From Streptomyces europaeiscabiei (GTDB lineage: Bacteria > Actinomycetota > Actinomycetes > Streptomycetales > Streptomycetaceae), in NCBI RefSeq assembly GCF_036346855.1, contig NZ_CP107841.1, positions 7,444,001-7,508,000 of the forward strand: a stretch of DNA of 64,000 bases. Reading direction: 5' to 3'. The stretch's first letter is position 1, and every line of letters begins with the position of its first letter. Position numbers and translations under genes: made by a program. Of this stretch, positions 37,522-44,984 are shown piece after piece. The notes below the pieces were generated by a model that was not told where the DNA came from, searched no databases, and saw only the letters and a program-made list of their open reading frames with translations.

Positions 37522-38573
37522 TGTTGCTCGGGCTTGAGGGCGCGACGGTACGGTTCGACGGGCGGCCCGTGCTCGACGCGGTCGATCTGGAGGTCGCCGA
37601 GCACGAGATCGTGTGCGTGCTGGGGCCCAGTGGCAGCGGCAAGTCGACGCTGCTGCGGGTGGTCGCCGGGCTGCAACCACTGCACGGCGGGCGGGTGTTG
37701 CTGGACGGCTGCGACCAGCGGGGTGTGCCCGCCCACAAGCGCGGTGTGGGCCTGATGTTCCAGGACCATCAGCTCTTCCCGCAGCGGGACGTGGCGGGCA
37801 ACGTCGCCTTCGGGCCCCGTATGCGCGGCGCGGTGAAGGACGAACGGGCCGTGCGGGTGAGGGAGCTGCTGGACCTGGTAGGGCTTCCCGGAGCGGCTCG
37901 GCGACGGGTCGGGGAGCTGTCCGGCGGTGAGCAGCAGAGGGTCGCACTGGCCCGGGCCCTCGCCCCTCGCCCCCGGCTGCTGATGCTCGACGAGCCCCTC
38001 GGCCAGCTGGACCGGTCGTTGCGGGAGCGCTTGGTCGTCGAACTCCGGCAGTTGTTCGGGGAGTTGGGGACGACCGTGCTGGCGGTCACGCACGACCAGG
38101 GTGAGGCCTTCGCGCTGGCCGACCGGGTCGTGGTGATGCGGGACGGGCGGATCGCCCAGTCCGGCACGCCTCTTGAGGTGTGGCAGCAGCCGGTGGACGA
38201 GTTCGTGGCCCGCTTCCTCGGCTTCGACAACGTGGTCGAGGCGACGGTGACCGGGACGGTCGCGGACACGGCGTGGGGCAAGGTCCCGGTGCCGGAGGGC
38301 TCGCCGCAGGGGGCGTGCGCGCTGCTGGTCCGGCCCGCCGGCGTGCGACTGGTCGACGTGGCCGACGGGCTGCTGCGCTGCACTGTGGCCGCGCGCACCT
38401 TCCGGGGCACGCATGTCGCCGTGCACCTCCGGCCCGGGGACGCGCCGCGCCTGGAGGCGGCGTGCGCACTGCGGGACGCGCCGGAGCCCGGGGAGCAGGT
38501 CGGCGTGGGCTTCGACGCGGCCGAAATCGTCGTGCTGGGGGCAGGCCCGGCTGCACAAGGTGCGGCACCATAA
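37521..38573 (+). CDS. thiQ: Thiamine ABC transporter ATP-binding protein
   Basis: ATPase of the thiBPQ importer, 350 aa from ATG 37521 (TGATG overlap with thiP). It has Walker A GPSGSGKS (35-42), the signature ELSGGEQQRVALARAL, Walker B LLMLDEPLGQLD and the switch VTHDQ. A C-terminal TOBE-like regulatory region follows from about 230, longer than in E. coli ThiQ. The pseudogene begins 3 bp after its stop. Confidence 0.92.
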   Translation: MLLGLEGATVRFDGRPVLDAVDLEVAEHEIVCVLGPSGSGKSTLLRVVAGLQPLHGGRVLLDGCDQRGVPAHKRGVGLMFQDHQLFPQRDVAGNVAFGPRMRGAVKDERAVRVRELLDLVGLPGAARRRVGELSGGEQQRVALARALAPRPRLLMLDEPLGQLDRSLRERLVVELRQLFGELGTTVLAVTHDQGEAFALADRVVVMRDGRIAQSGTPLEVWQQPVDEFVARFLGFDNVVEATVTGTVADTAWGKVPVPEGSPQGACALLVRPAGVRLVDVADGLLRCTVAARTFRGTHVAVHLRPGDAPRLEAACALRDAPEPGEQVGVGFDAAEIVVLGAGPAAQGAAP

Positions 38574-38575
38574 CG

Positions 38576-39415
38576 ATGCGTACGCAAGAAGCCCGGGCCC
38601 GGCACGACCGCCAGTGCGCCGAGATCGAGCCGCGGGTGCGGCGGTTGCGGCACATCGTGACCTCCGGCGCCGCGATCTGTCGGCGACCGTGCCGACCTGC
38701 CCCGACTGGTAACTGGAGCGGCTCGTACGCCACACCGGCGGCGCCCTGCGCTGGGTCGAGCCGAACGTACGGACCCGGGCGAAGGAAGAGGTGCCCGAGC
38801 CGGACGTCCCGCTGTACGAGGGCCCGGAGAAGCAGGGGGACCCGGCCGCGCCGGCCGCGTGGCTCGCGGAGACCGGCGAGACGATCGTGGCCACGCTGCG
38901 TGAGGCGGGGCCCGAGGCCGGCGGTGTGGTCGTGGGGCTGGGAGCACAGCGCGGGGTTCGGGGCCCGCAGGATGGCCCATGAACAGGTCGTCCACGGTGC
39001 CGACGCGGCGCTCACCGTCGGACGGCCCGTCGAGGTGGCGCCGGAGATCGCCGCCGACGCGATGGACGAGTGGCTGGAGATCGTCGAGTTCGTCCGGCGG
39101 ACCATGCCGCACGACGAGGCGGCCGAACTGCGCGGCCCGGGGCGCAGTATCCACCTCCATGCCACGGACACCGGCGAGGAGGAAACGCCGAGTGGTTCGT
39201 CGAGCTGACCGAGGACGTCGTGCGCCGGCGTCGCGGCCATGAGAAGGCGACGGTCGCGCCGCGCGGGCCCCTCACCGAGGTGTTGCCCGCCTTCTATCGC
39301 CGACTGCCGACTGCCGACTGCCGACTGCCGACTGCCGCCGGACGGTGGGCGGTTGGAGGCGCTGGGCGACCGTGAGCTGTTGGACTTCTGGCTGGAGCGC
39401 GCGACGTTCGGGTGA
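38576..39415 (+). pseudogene. Broken mycothiol-dependent maleylpyruvate isomerase family gene
   Basis: Reading across frames reconstructs a complete maleylpyruvate-isomerase-like protein from ATG 38576 to the TGA at 39413. Recognisable pieces are IEPRVRRLRHIVTSGA, DLSATVPTCPDW, GWEHSAGFGARRMAHEQVVH, GADAALTVGRPVEVAPEIAA, AEWFVELTEDVV and ELLDFWLERATFG. The breaks are a frameshift near 38672, an in-frame TAA at 38710-38712, frameshifts near 38928 and 39180, and a fourth caused by an expanded 7-bp repeat at 39301-39335. With this many lesions the gene cannot make the full enzyme. It directly follows thiQ. Confidence 0.87.
39301..39335. repeat. Five tandem copies of the heptamer CGACTGC
   Basis: Five exact copies of CGACTGC fill 39301-39335 inside the pseudogene. 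In the reconstructed protein only one copy is expected (coding R-L-P), so about four extra copies (28 bp) have been added, shifting the frame by one base. This looks like slipped-strand expansion. Confidence 0.9.
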
Positions 39416-39476
39416 GTGTGGGGCCGTACCCCTCGGGTGGGAGACGCGAGGGCCGGCCGCCTCCCCGCACAAGCGT

Positions 39477-39511
39477 GTGGCCCGTACCCCTGAGTGAGAG
39501 GTACGGGCCAC
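39477..39511. terminator. Bidirectional terminator between the pseudogene and the LAETG gene
   Basis: GTGGCCCGTACC (39477-39488) pairs with GGTACGGGCCAC (39500-39511), a 12-bp perfect stem with an 11-nt loop, 17 bp beyond the stop of the minus-strand LAETG gene and 62 bp after the pseudogene. Confidence 0.85.
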
Positions 39512-39527
39512 AGCCGTGTGGAACGGG

Positions 39528-40235
39528 TCAGCGTGTGGAGGCCCCACGCCGCCGCATGCTGTAGTACACGGCACCGGCACCGAGGGCGACCATCGCCACC
39601 GCGGCGCCGGCGATCGGGCCGGTGTGGGAGTCGGCACCGGTCTCGGCGAGGTTGGAGTCGCCCTCGGGGGACGGGGCGTTGTTGCCGTTCGAGCCGACGG
39701 GTGTCGTGCCCTCGGACGCGGACGGTGTGGGGGACGTCCTGGTCTCGGACGGCTCGCCCTCGCCCTTGCCCTTGCCCTCATCGTCCGCGGGCTTCGCCGG
39801 GCTCTTCGAGGCGGCCGACGGGGTGTCCGCCTTGGCGTCGCAGGCCTTGGCGGGCGCCACCAGGTTCGGCTTGATGTCCTCGTCGACGTAGTTCTCCGCC
39901 GTGACGTGGACGCGGTACTCGGCGTTCGGCTCCCAGTCCTCCTCGAAGGTGACGGTGACACCGTCGGCGGTGGAGTTCAGAACCGTCTTGCTGCCGACCT
40001 GGCGCAGGTCGGCCCCGTTGTTCTCCAGATAGACGGTGATCTCGGCCTCGATGCCGAGGGCGTCCACGTCGGTCACACGGATGACGCCCTTGTCACCGTC
40101 GCACTCGGCGACGGCGGAGAAGTCCTTGATGCTGCAGGCCATGGCATTGCCCGCGGCGCCGAACACGAGTGCGGCGGACGCGAAAGCAACACCGACATAG
40201 CGCGAAGTCCGCGCGGTACGGGGAAATATGGACAC
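39528..40235 (-). CDS. LAETG-anchored cell-surface protein
   Basis: The 235-aa protein has a Sec signal peptide (hydrophobic stretch about 13-33 ending NAMA), two Cys in the mature part (ACSIKDFSAVAECDGDKG), a predicted beta-rich domain (about 34-130), a Thr/Ser/Pro/Glu linker, and a C-terminal sorting signal: LAETG (196-200), hydrophobic segment, then MRRRGASTR. LAxTG is the motif of Streptomyces class E sortases. The start is GTG 40235 behind GAAGGG. Ligand and role are unknown. No sortase gene is adjacent. Confidence 0.85.
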   Translation of the reverse strand: MSIFPRTARTSRYVGVAFASAALVFGAAGNAMACSIKDFSAVAECDGDKGVIRVTDVDALGIEAEITVYLENNGADLRQVGSKTVLNSTADGVTVTFEEDWEPNAEYRVHVTAENYVDEDIKPNLVAPAKACDAKADTPSAASKSPAKPADDEGKGKGEGEPSETRTSPTPSASEGTTPVGSNGNNAPSPEGDSNLAETGADSHTGPIAGAAVAMVALGAGAVYYSMRRRGASTR

Positions 40236-40316
40236 TTTTGCCCTTCACGGGAAACACAGGGGAGTGGGGGTGGCGGAGGGCCGCCGGAGGGGCGGCTTCC
40301 CCCTGTGTCTCACAGG

Positions 40317-40344
40317 TTTATAAGCGCGCCATAAGTACTGTCAA
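40317..40344 (-). promoter_or_regulatory. Consensus-like promoter for the LAETG gene
   Basis: On the minus strand TTGACA (40344-40339) and TATAAA (40322-40317) are separated by 16 bp, an almost perfect vegetative-type (HrdB) promoter and unusually AT-rich for this window. The predicted leader to GTG 40235 is about 75 nt. Confidence 0.75.
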
Positions 40345-40428
40345 TCCGAAGGAGTGTTTGAGCGGCTGGCTTTGCCCGCTGATGAACCGTCCGAGGGTTC
40401 GACGCGCGGTCGGTGACGGTCGTGGTTC

Positions 40429-41553
40429 TCACGCCCCGAGCCGGGCCAAGGCCTCAGGGGCCTCCTCGATCCGGTCCACCAGGGCGATCCTGGCCTCCAT
40501 CGAACGTCCCCGGGCCAGCGACCGGAGCAGTGGCCAGGTCGGCAGTGTCTCCGTCCAGTGGGCGCGGTCGACCAGGACCATGGGTGTCGGTTCACCGCGC
40601 GACTCGTAGTAGTTGGGGGTCGCGTTGTCGAAAATCTCCTGGACGGTTCCGGCCGCGCCCGGCAGGAAGACTATGCCGGCGTCGGAGCGGGCGAGGAGAC
40701 CGTCCTCGCGGGTTGCGTTGGCGAAGTACTTGGCGATGTGCGAGGCGAACGGGTTCGGCGGCTCGTGGCCGTAGAACCAGGTGGGGATGCCGACGGAGGT
40801 GCCGCCCTTCGGCCAGCGGTTACGCACCTCGAAGGCGGCGCCCGCCCACTCGGTGATCGAGGGCGTGAACTTCGGCGCCTTCGCCAGGAGTCGGAGGGAC
40901 TCGGCGAGCATCTCCTCGTCGTGGGGTGCCGCGTAGGCGCCCAGGTTCGCCGCCTCCATCGCGCCCGGACCGCCGCCGGTGGCGACGGTGAGACCCGAGC
41001 GGGCCAGGGTGCGGCCGAGACGGGATGCGCCCTCGTACGCCTCCGTGCCGCGCGCCATCGCGTGACCGCCCATCACGCCCACCACGCGGGCGCCGGAGAG
41101 GAGTTCGTCGAGGGCGTCCGAGACGGAGTCGTCGTGGACGGCGCGCAGCATGGAGGCGTAGACGTCCCGGTCGGCCTTGGTCCGCTGGAACCAGGCGTAC
41201 GCGAGGGCGTCGGGTGTCGCCTCATAACCGCCGTCCGACAGTGACGCGAAGAGCTCGTCGGGGGAGTAGAGCAGGCCGCGGTACGGATCGAAGGGCAGGC
41301 CGGGGACGGGCGGGAAGACCAGTGCGCCGTCCGCGCGGATCTTCGCGGCGGCCTCCTCGCGCATCGGGCAGCCGAGGAAGACGGCTCCCGTCGTGGCGGT
41401 GGCGAGCAGTTCGCGCGTACGGTCCGTCAGGTCGACGGCCTGGAGCCGGAATCCGGTGAGGGTGCCACGCGCCGAGACGATCGCGTCGAACTCCTCGATC
41501 GTCTCGATCTCGTGGTCGTCGTGGTGGGCCGCATGGGCGGGCATCGTCTGCAC
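40429..41553 (-). CDS. LOG family protein (nucleotide 5'-monophosphate phosphoribohydrolase-like)
   Basis: The 374-aa product has a LOG/lysine-decarboxylase-like fold with GVMGGHAMARG, the nucleotide-binding GGGPGAMEAANLGAY and FLPGAAGTVQEIFDN, which corresponds to the PGGxGTxxE motif but with GAA in place of GGx. The length and N-terminal domain are closer to PpnN-type nucleosidases than to the short LOG enzymes. A start at ATG 41544 is equally possible. It stands alone, 193 bp from the LAETG gene. Confidence 0.8.
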   Translation of the reverse strand: MQTMPAHAAHHDDHEIETIEEFDAIVSARGTLTGFRLQAVDLTDRTRELLATATTGAVFLGCPMREEAAAKIRADGALVFPPVPGLPFDPYRGLLYSPDELFASLSDGGYEATPDALAYAWFQRTKADRDVYASMLRAVHDDSVSDALDELLSGARVVGVMGGHAMARGTEAYEGASRLGRTLARSGLTVATGGGPGAMEAANLGAYAAPHDEEMLAESLRLLAKAPKFTPSITEWAGAAFEVRNRWPKGGTSVGIPTWFYGHEPPNPFASHIAKYFANATREDGLLARSDAGIVFLPGAAGTVQEIFDNATPNYYESRGEPTPMVLVDRAHWTETLPTWPLLRSLARGRSMEARIALVDRIEEAPEALARLGA

Positions 41554-41706
41554 CCGCCCATGCTAGGTCGCTCCGTAGGGTCGGGCCGCTGGGTCGCTCC
41601 GCTGGGTCGGGCCGGGCACCCATGGGTGGGGTGACTGCGCGTGAGCGGCTGCGGGTGGGCAGGCGGTTGCTCGCGCGGTTCCCCCCGCCCCTTACGGGGA
41701 GCCTGC

Positions 41707-42114
41707 TCAGCCCTCGATGGCGGCCGGGTCCATCCACACGACCTCCCAGGTGTGGCCGTCGAGGTCGTCGAAGGCGCGGCCGTACATGAAGTCCATCTCC
41801 TGGATCTTCTCCGAGGCCGTGCCGCCGGCGGCGACCGCCTTCTCGACCAGCTCGTCGACCTTCGCGCGGCTCTCGGCGCTCAGACAGAGCATCACCTCGC
41901 TGGTCTTCGTGGCGTCCGCGATCTCCTTCTTCGTGAAGGACGCGTAGAACGGCTTGGTGAGCAGCATCGCCACGATGGTGTCGCTGATCACGACGGAGGC
42001 CGCGTTCTCGTCGCTGAACTGGGGGTTGAGTGCGTATCCGAGCTCCGTGAAGAACTTCTTCGAGGCGTCGAGGTCGTTCACGGGCAGGTTCACGAAGATC
42101 ATCTGCTGGTACAT
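41707..42114 (-). CDS. VOC family (glyoxalase-like) protein
   Basis: The 135-aa protein begins YQQMIFVNLPVNDLDASKKF and ends with GRAFDDLDGHTWEVVWMDP, the beta-alpha-beta-beta-beta layout and DxDGHxWE end of the vicinal oxygen chelate family, similar to the PhnB/glyoxalase-like proteins called lactoylglutathione lyase by automatic annotation. GGGAGAG precedes ATG 42114. The substrate is unknown. Confidence 0.85.
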   Translation of the reverse strand: MYQQMIFVNLPVNDLDASKKFFTELGYALNPQFSDENAASVVISDTIVAMLLTKPFYASFTKKEIADATKTSEVMLCLSAESRAKVDELVEKAVAAGGTASEKIQEMDFMYGRAFDDLDGHTWEVVWMDPAAIEG

Positions 42115-42235
42115 GGCGAGGTCTCTCCCGTTCGGTTTCGGTCCGTTCGCAGGGGTAGACCGGGGACTCCCGTGAAACTCATCGCCGGTCCGGGACTTTT
42201 TTCGTACGACTTTCCGGCGCCCTCCGAGGCGCGTG

Positions 42236-43522
42236 TCAGGCGGCCAGCGGCAGCGCCGCCAGCTGTGCGACCGTCCAGGTCAGAGTGCCGAACACGGCGA
42301 GCAGGGCGCCCACGCGGAGCAGGGCCGCCTGGCGGGGCAGGGCGCCGGGCGCCCCCAGCCGCAGCAGCGCGGCCGTGGTGTCCGCGTGCGCCCGCCGGGC
42401 CTCGACGGCGGCCGTCGCGAGGGTGAGCACGGCGCAGCCGGCCACCACGAGCGCGCCCAGCAGGGTGAGCGGACCGACCGTGGGCCGCACGCCGGAGGAC
42501 AGCGTCACCATGGCGTAGGCCCCGGAGGCCACCGCGCACACCACCCCGAGCGGGCGCCCGATGCGCCGGGCCTCTTCCTGGAGCACGCGCCCGGCGAGCA
42601 GGCGCAGTGCGCCGGGGCGTACGGACTGGAGCAGGCGCCCGGTGAGGTGGGTGAGCCCCGGCCCGGTCAGGACCAGCCCGAGTGCGGTGAGCAGCCAGCC
42701 GCCGAGGACTCCGGTGGGGCTGTCCGCGAAGCCGCCGGGGAGGCTGAGGCCGGAGCCGTCGTCGGACTGTCCGGCGTACGTCTCGACGGCGAGGCCGACC
42801 GCGAGCACGGCGATGCCCCAGGGGAGGCCGCCGGGGGCGGGGCGTGGAGCCGCCGGCTCCGCCGGCTCCAGCGGGTTCGTGGTGGCGGTGGCCTCCTCGT
42901 CCGGCTCCTCCTCGTACCTCGTGGCGCCCGCCGGGGACGCGGCCCGTCGGCCGATGGCGAAGGTGTCGTACGCCATGAAGCGGGTCCGTAGCCCGGCGGG
43001 CCGGGCGCCGGTGTGCTCGGGGCGCAGAACGAGGGCGGTCGTGACGGAGGCGACGGCCGGGACCAGGGAGAGGAGGGTGAGGGCCGCAGGGAGGGGCAGG
43101 GGCCGCCCGGCGGCGAGTGCGTCGGTCGCGGCGCCGTCGAAGGGCAGGCCGGTGAGGTCGCCGCGCAGATGGAGGAAGACGAGCAGGGCGAGGAGTGAGC
43201 CGAGGACGGTGGACAGGGCCGTCGTGACCGCCGAGATGGCCATCAGCCGGCCGGGGCCGAGGCCGATCGCGGACAGACCGGGGCGGGGCCGGGTACCGGG
43301 GTCGGTGCGGGCCACGGTCACCGCGAAGTACACGGTGGCGGCGGCGGGAGGGACGCACCAGGCCAGGCGGAGCACCGAGCCGGCCGGGGCGTGCGGGTGG
43401 GCCATGGCGTGCCCGAGGGCGCAGAGCAGCAGAAAACCCGTGCCGCCGGTGGCCGCGGCGACCAGGAGGCGCCGGAGCTGGACGGCGGGGTGGGCCCGGC
43501 GGGCTAGGCGGAGAGCGAGCAC
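42236..43522 (-). CDS. Membrane permease subunit of an ABC transporter
   Basis: The 428-aa protein has about eight or nine hydrophobic segments and a long polar loop in the middle (about 180-230, Glu/Pro-rich). It starts at GTG 43522 and overlaps the end of the ATPase gene by 19 bp, so the two are coupled and must work together. No FtsX/MacB signature could be fixed by eye, but the pairing with an ATPase related to MacB/LolD-type exporters suggests an export or membrane-protein function. The cargo is unknown. Confidence 0.75.
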   Translation of the reverse strand: MLALRLARRAHPAVQLRRLLVAAATGGTGFLLLCALGHAMAHPHAPAGSVLRLAWCVPPAAATVYFAVTVARTDPGTRPRPGLSAIGLGPGRLMAISAVTTALSTVLGSLLALLVFLHLRGDLTGLPFDGAATDALAAGRPLPLPAALTLLSLVPAVASVTTALVLRPEHTGARPAGLRTRFMAYDTFAIGRRAASPAGATRYEEEPDEEATATTNPLEPAEPAAPRPAPGGLPWGIAVLAVGLAVETYAGQSDDGSGLSLPGGFADSPTGVLGGWLLTALGLVLTGPGLTHLTGRLLQSVRPGALRLLAGRVLQEEARRIGRPLGVVCAVASGAYAMVTLSSGVRPTVGPLTLLGALVVAGCAVLTLATAAVEARRAHADTTAALLRLGAPGALPRQAALLRVGALLAVFGTLTWTVAQLAALPLAA

Positions 43523-44766
43523 GCGGCCCGGCCTTCCCCGTCGGCGGCCCGCTCTTCCCCGTCGACGACGGACGGGCGCTCCCCTTCGACAGCGGACCCA
43601 CCGCTCTGCTCGACGGCGGACTCACCTCCCCCTTCGACGGGCGGACGACCTTCCCGCTCGGTGGCGGGTCGGCTTCCCCGTCCGGTGTTGAGGAGGCTTT
43701 TGCCTGCGGTGGCGGACGGGTGTTCCGTTTCGGAGGCGGGCGGTCCTACCTCCTCGGTGGCGGGTCGGTCTCTCTGCTCGGTGGCCGGGCGGCTTTTCCG
43801 CTCGGTGGCGGGCCGGCCTCTCCGTCCGGTGTTGGGGAGGCTTTTGCCTGCGGTGGCGGACGGGTGTTCCGTTTCGGAGGCGGGCGGTCCTGTTTGGTCG
43901 GTGGCGGGCCTGCCTTGCGCTTCGGTGCCGGGTCGGCCTCTCTGCCCGGTGGCGGGTCGGCCTTCCCTTTCCGTGTTCGACCCGCCCCCTCCCGCGGCGG
44001 TGTGTCGGCCCCTGCCCGCGGTGGTGGGGCTCTGGTTCCCCTCGGGGGTGGGGCGGCCCTTCCCTTCCGTGGCGGAGGGCAGGTGGACGGTCTTCACATG
44101 GCGTCCGTCGAGCAGGGACACCGTGCGGTCCGCGAGGGAGGCGGTCGCGGGGTCGTGGGTGGCGAGGACGACCGTGATGGAGTGCGAGCGGGCCGCCGTG
44201 GTGAGGGTGCGCAGGACGTGGGTGTGTTCGGCGCGGTGCAGCGAGGCGGTCGGCTCGTCCGCGAAGAGCACGGTGGGGGCGGCGACCAGGGCGCGGGCGA
44301 CGACCACCCGCTGGCGCTCGGACTGGAGGAGGGCGTGCGGGCGCTTGCGGGCCGCGTCGCGGATGTCGAGGCGCTCCAGCCACTCCAGGGCGGCGGCCTT
44401 GGCGGCCCGGCGGCCGGTGCCGCGCAGCATCAGCGGCAGGGCGGTGTTCTCCCAGACGTTCAGCTCGGGGACGAGGACCGGCTCGGGGTCGATCCAGCCG
44501 AAGCGGTCGCGGCGCAGCCGCTCCCGGGCGAGCGGACCCATGGTGTGCACGGGAACGCTGTTGAACCACACCTCGCCCCGCTGCACCCGCAGCTGTCCGG
44601 ACAGACACCGCAGGAGCGTGGTCTTGCCGCTGCCGCGCGGGCCGGTGACCGCGAGGATCTCGCCCTCCCTGACGGCCATCGACACGCCTTGCAGCGCGGG
44701 CGAGCCGTCGTGCGCGTAGGTCAGACCGCGTGCCCAGAGCACGTCGTTGTCCGGCGGGGCCACCAT
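43504..44766 (-). CDS. ABC transporter ATP-binding protein with long repetitive C-terminal tail
   Basis: The first 230 residues form an ABC ATPase: Walker A GPRGSGKT (42-49), Walker B TVLFADEPTASL and switch ATHDP. The signature LSGGQ is replaced by LLQSERQR, a degenerate form. Residues about 235-420 are a hydrophilic tail of imperfect GRPAT-type repeats, including a 48-residue unit present twice (PPASETEHPSATAGKSL). The ATPase core alone is normal in length; the tail nearly doubles it. ATG 44766 follows GAGGTG. The permease gene overlaps its 3' end. Confidence 0.85.
   Translation of the reverse strand: MVAPPDNDVLWARGLTYAHDGSPALQGVSMAVREGEILAVTGPRGSGKTTLLRCLSGQLRVQRGEVWFNSVPVHTMGPLARERLRRDRFGWIDPEPVLVPELNVWENTALPLMLRGTGRRAAKAAALEWLERLDIRDAARKRPHALLQSERQRVVVARALVAAPTVLFADEPTASLHRAEHTHVLRTLTTAARSHSITVVLATHDPATASLADRTVSLLDGRHVKTVHLPSATEGKGRPTPEGNQSPTTAGRGRHTAAGGGGSNTEREGRPATGQRGRPGTEAQGRPATDQTGPPASETEHPSATAGKSLPNTGRRGRPATERKSRPATEQRDRPATEEVGPPASETEHPSATAGKSLLNTGRGSRPATEREGRPPVEGGGESAVEQSGGSAVEGERPSVVDGEERAADGEGRAACSLSA
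43656..43890. repeat. Two ~90-bp near-identical direct repeats, period 144 bp
   Basis: The segments 43656-43746 and 43800-43890 differ at only a few positions, for example both contain GGAGGCTTTTGCCTGCGGTG. The offset of 144 bp equals 48 codons and keeps the reading frame, so it doubles a unit in the tail of the ABC ATPase. Shorter GGTGGCGGG-type units fill the rest of the tail. Confidence 0.88.
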
Positions 44767-44885
44767 GGGCGTACACCTCGGTTCGGATCAGGATTGCCGG
44801 GGGAGCCCCCCGTCCGGGGGAACGAAGGCAGGGCCGATCGGTTACAGGGGCACGCTAGGGAGTCAGGGTGGCGGGGGCCGGACAG

Positions 44886-44940
44886 CACACGGCCCGGGAC
44901 GCCCTCATCTCACTCGGATGGGTGCGTCCCGGGCCGTGTG
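44886..44940 (-). terminator. Long perfect terminator hairpin after the aminotransferase gene
   Basis: CACACGGCCCGGGACGC (44886-44902) pairs with GCGTCCCGGGCCGTGTG (44924-44940), a 17-bp perfect stem with a 21-nt loop, 45 bp past the minus-strand aminotransferase stop. Confidence 0.88.
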
Positions 44941-44984
44941 AAAGACCGGGCGGGCGGGCGGGCGCCGACAGGACCGCCGGAGGC

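Noticed and set aside
35524..37947. An 807-aa minus-strand open frame opposite thiP
   Set aside because: Low-complexity shadow of a permease gene with correct membrane segments on the plus strand.
38576..39415. Separate short genes within this interval
   Set aside because: Each open frame matches a consecutive part of one maleylpyruvate isomerase-like protein, so a single broken gene explains them.
44767..44984. Small gene between the ATPase and aminotransferase genes
   Set aside because: The interval is explained by the ATPase promoter and a 17-bp terminator hairpin; the open frames cross the hairpin.
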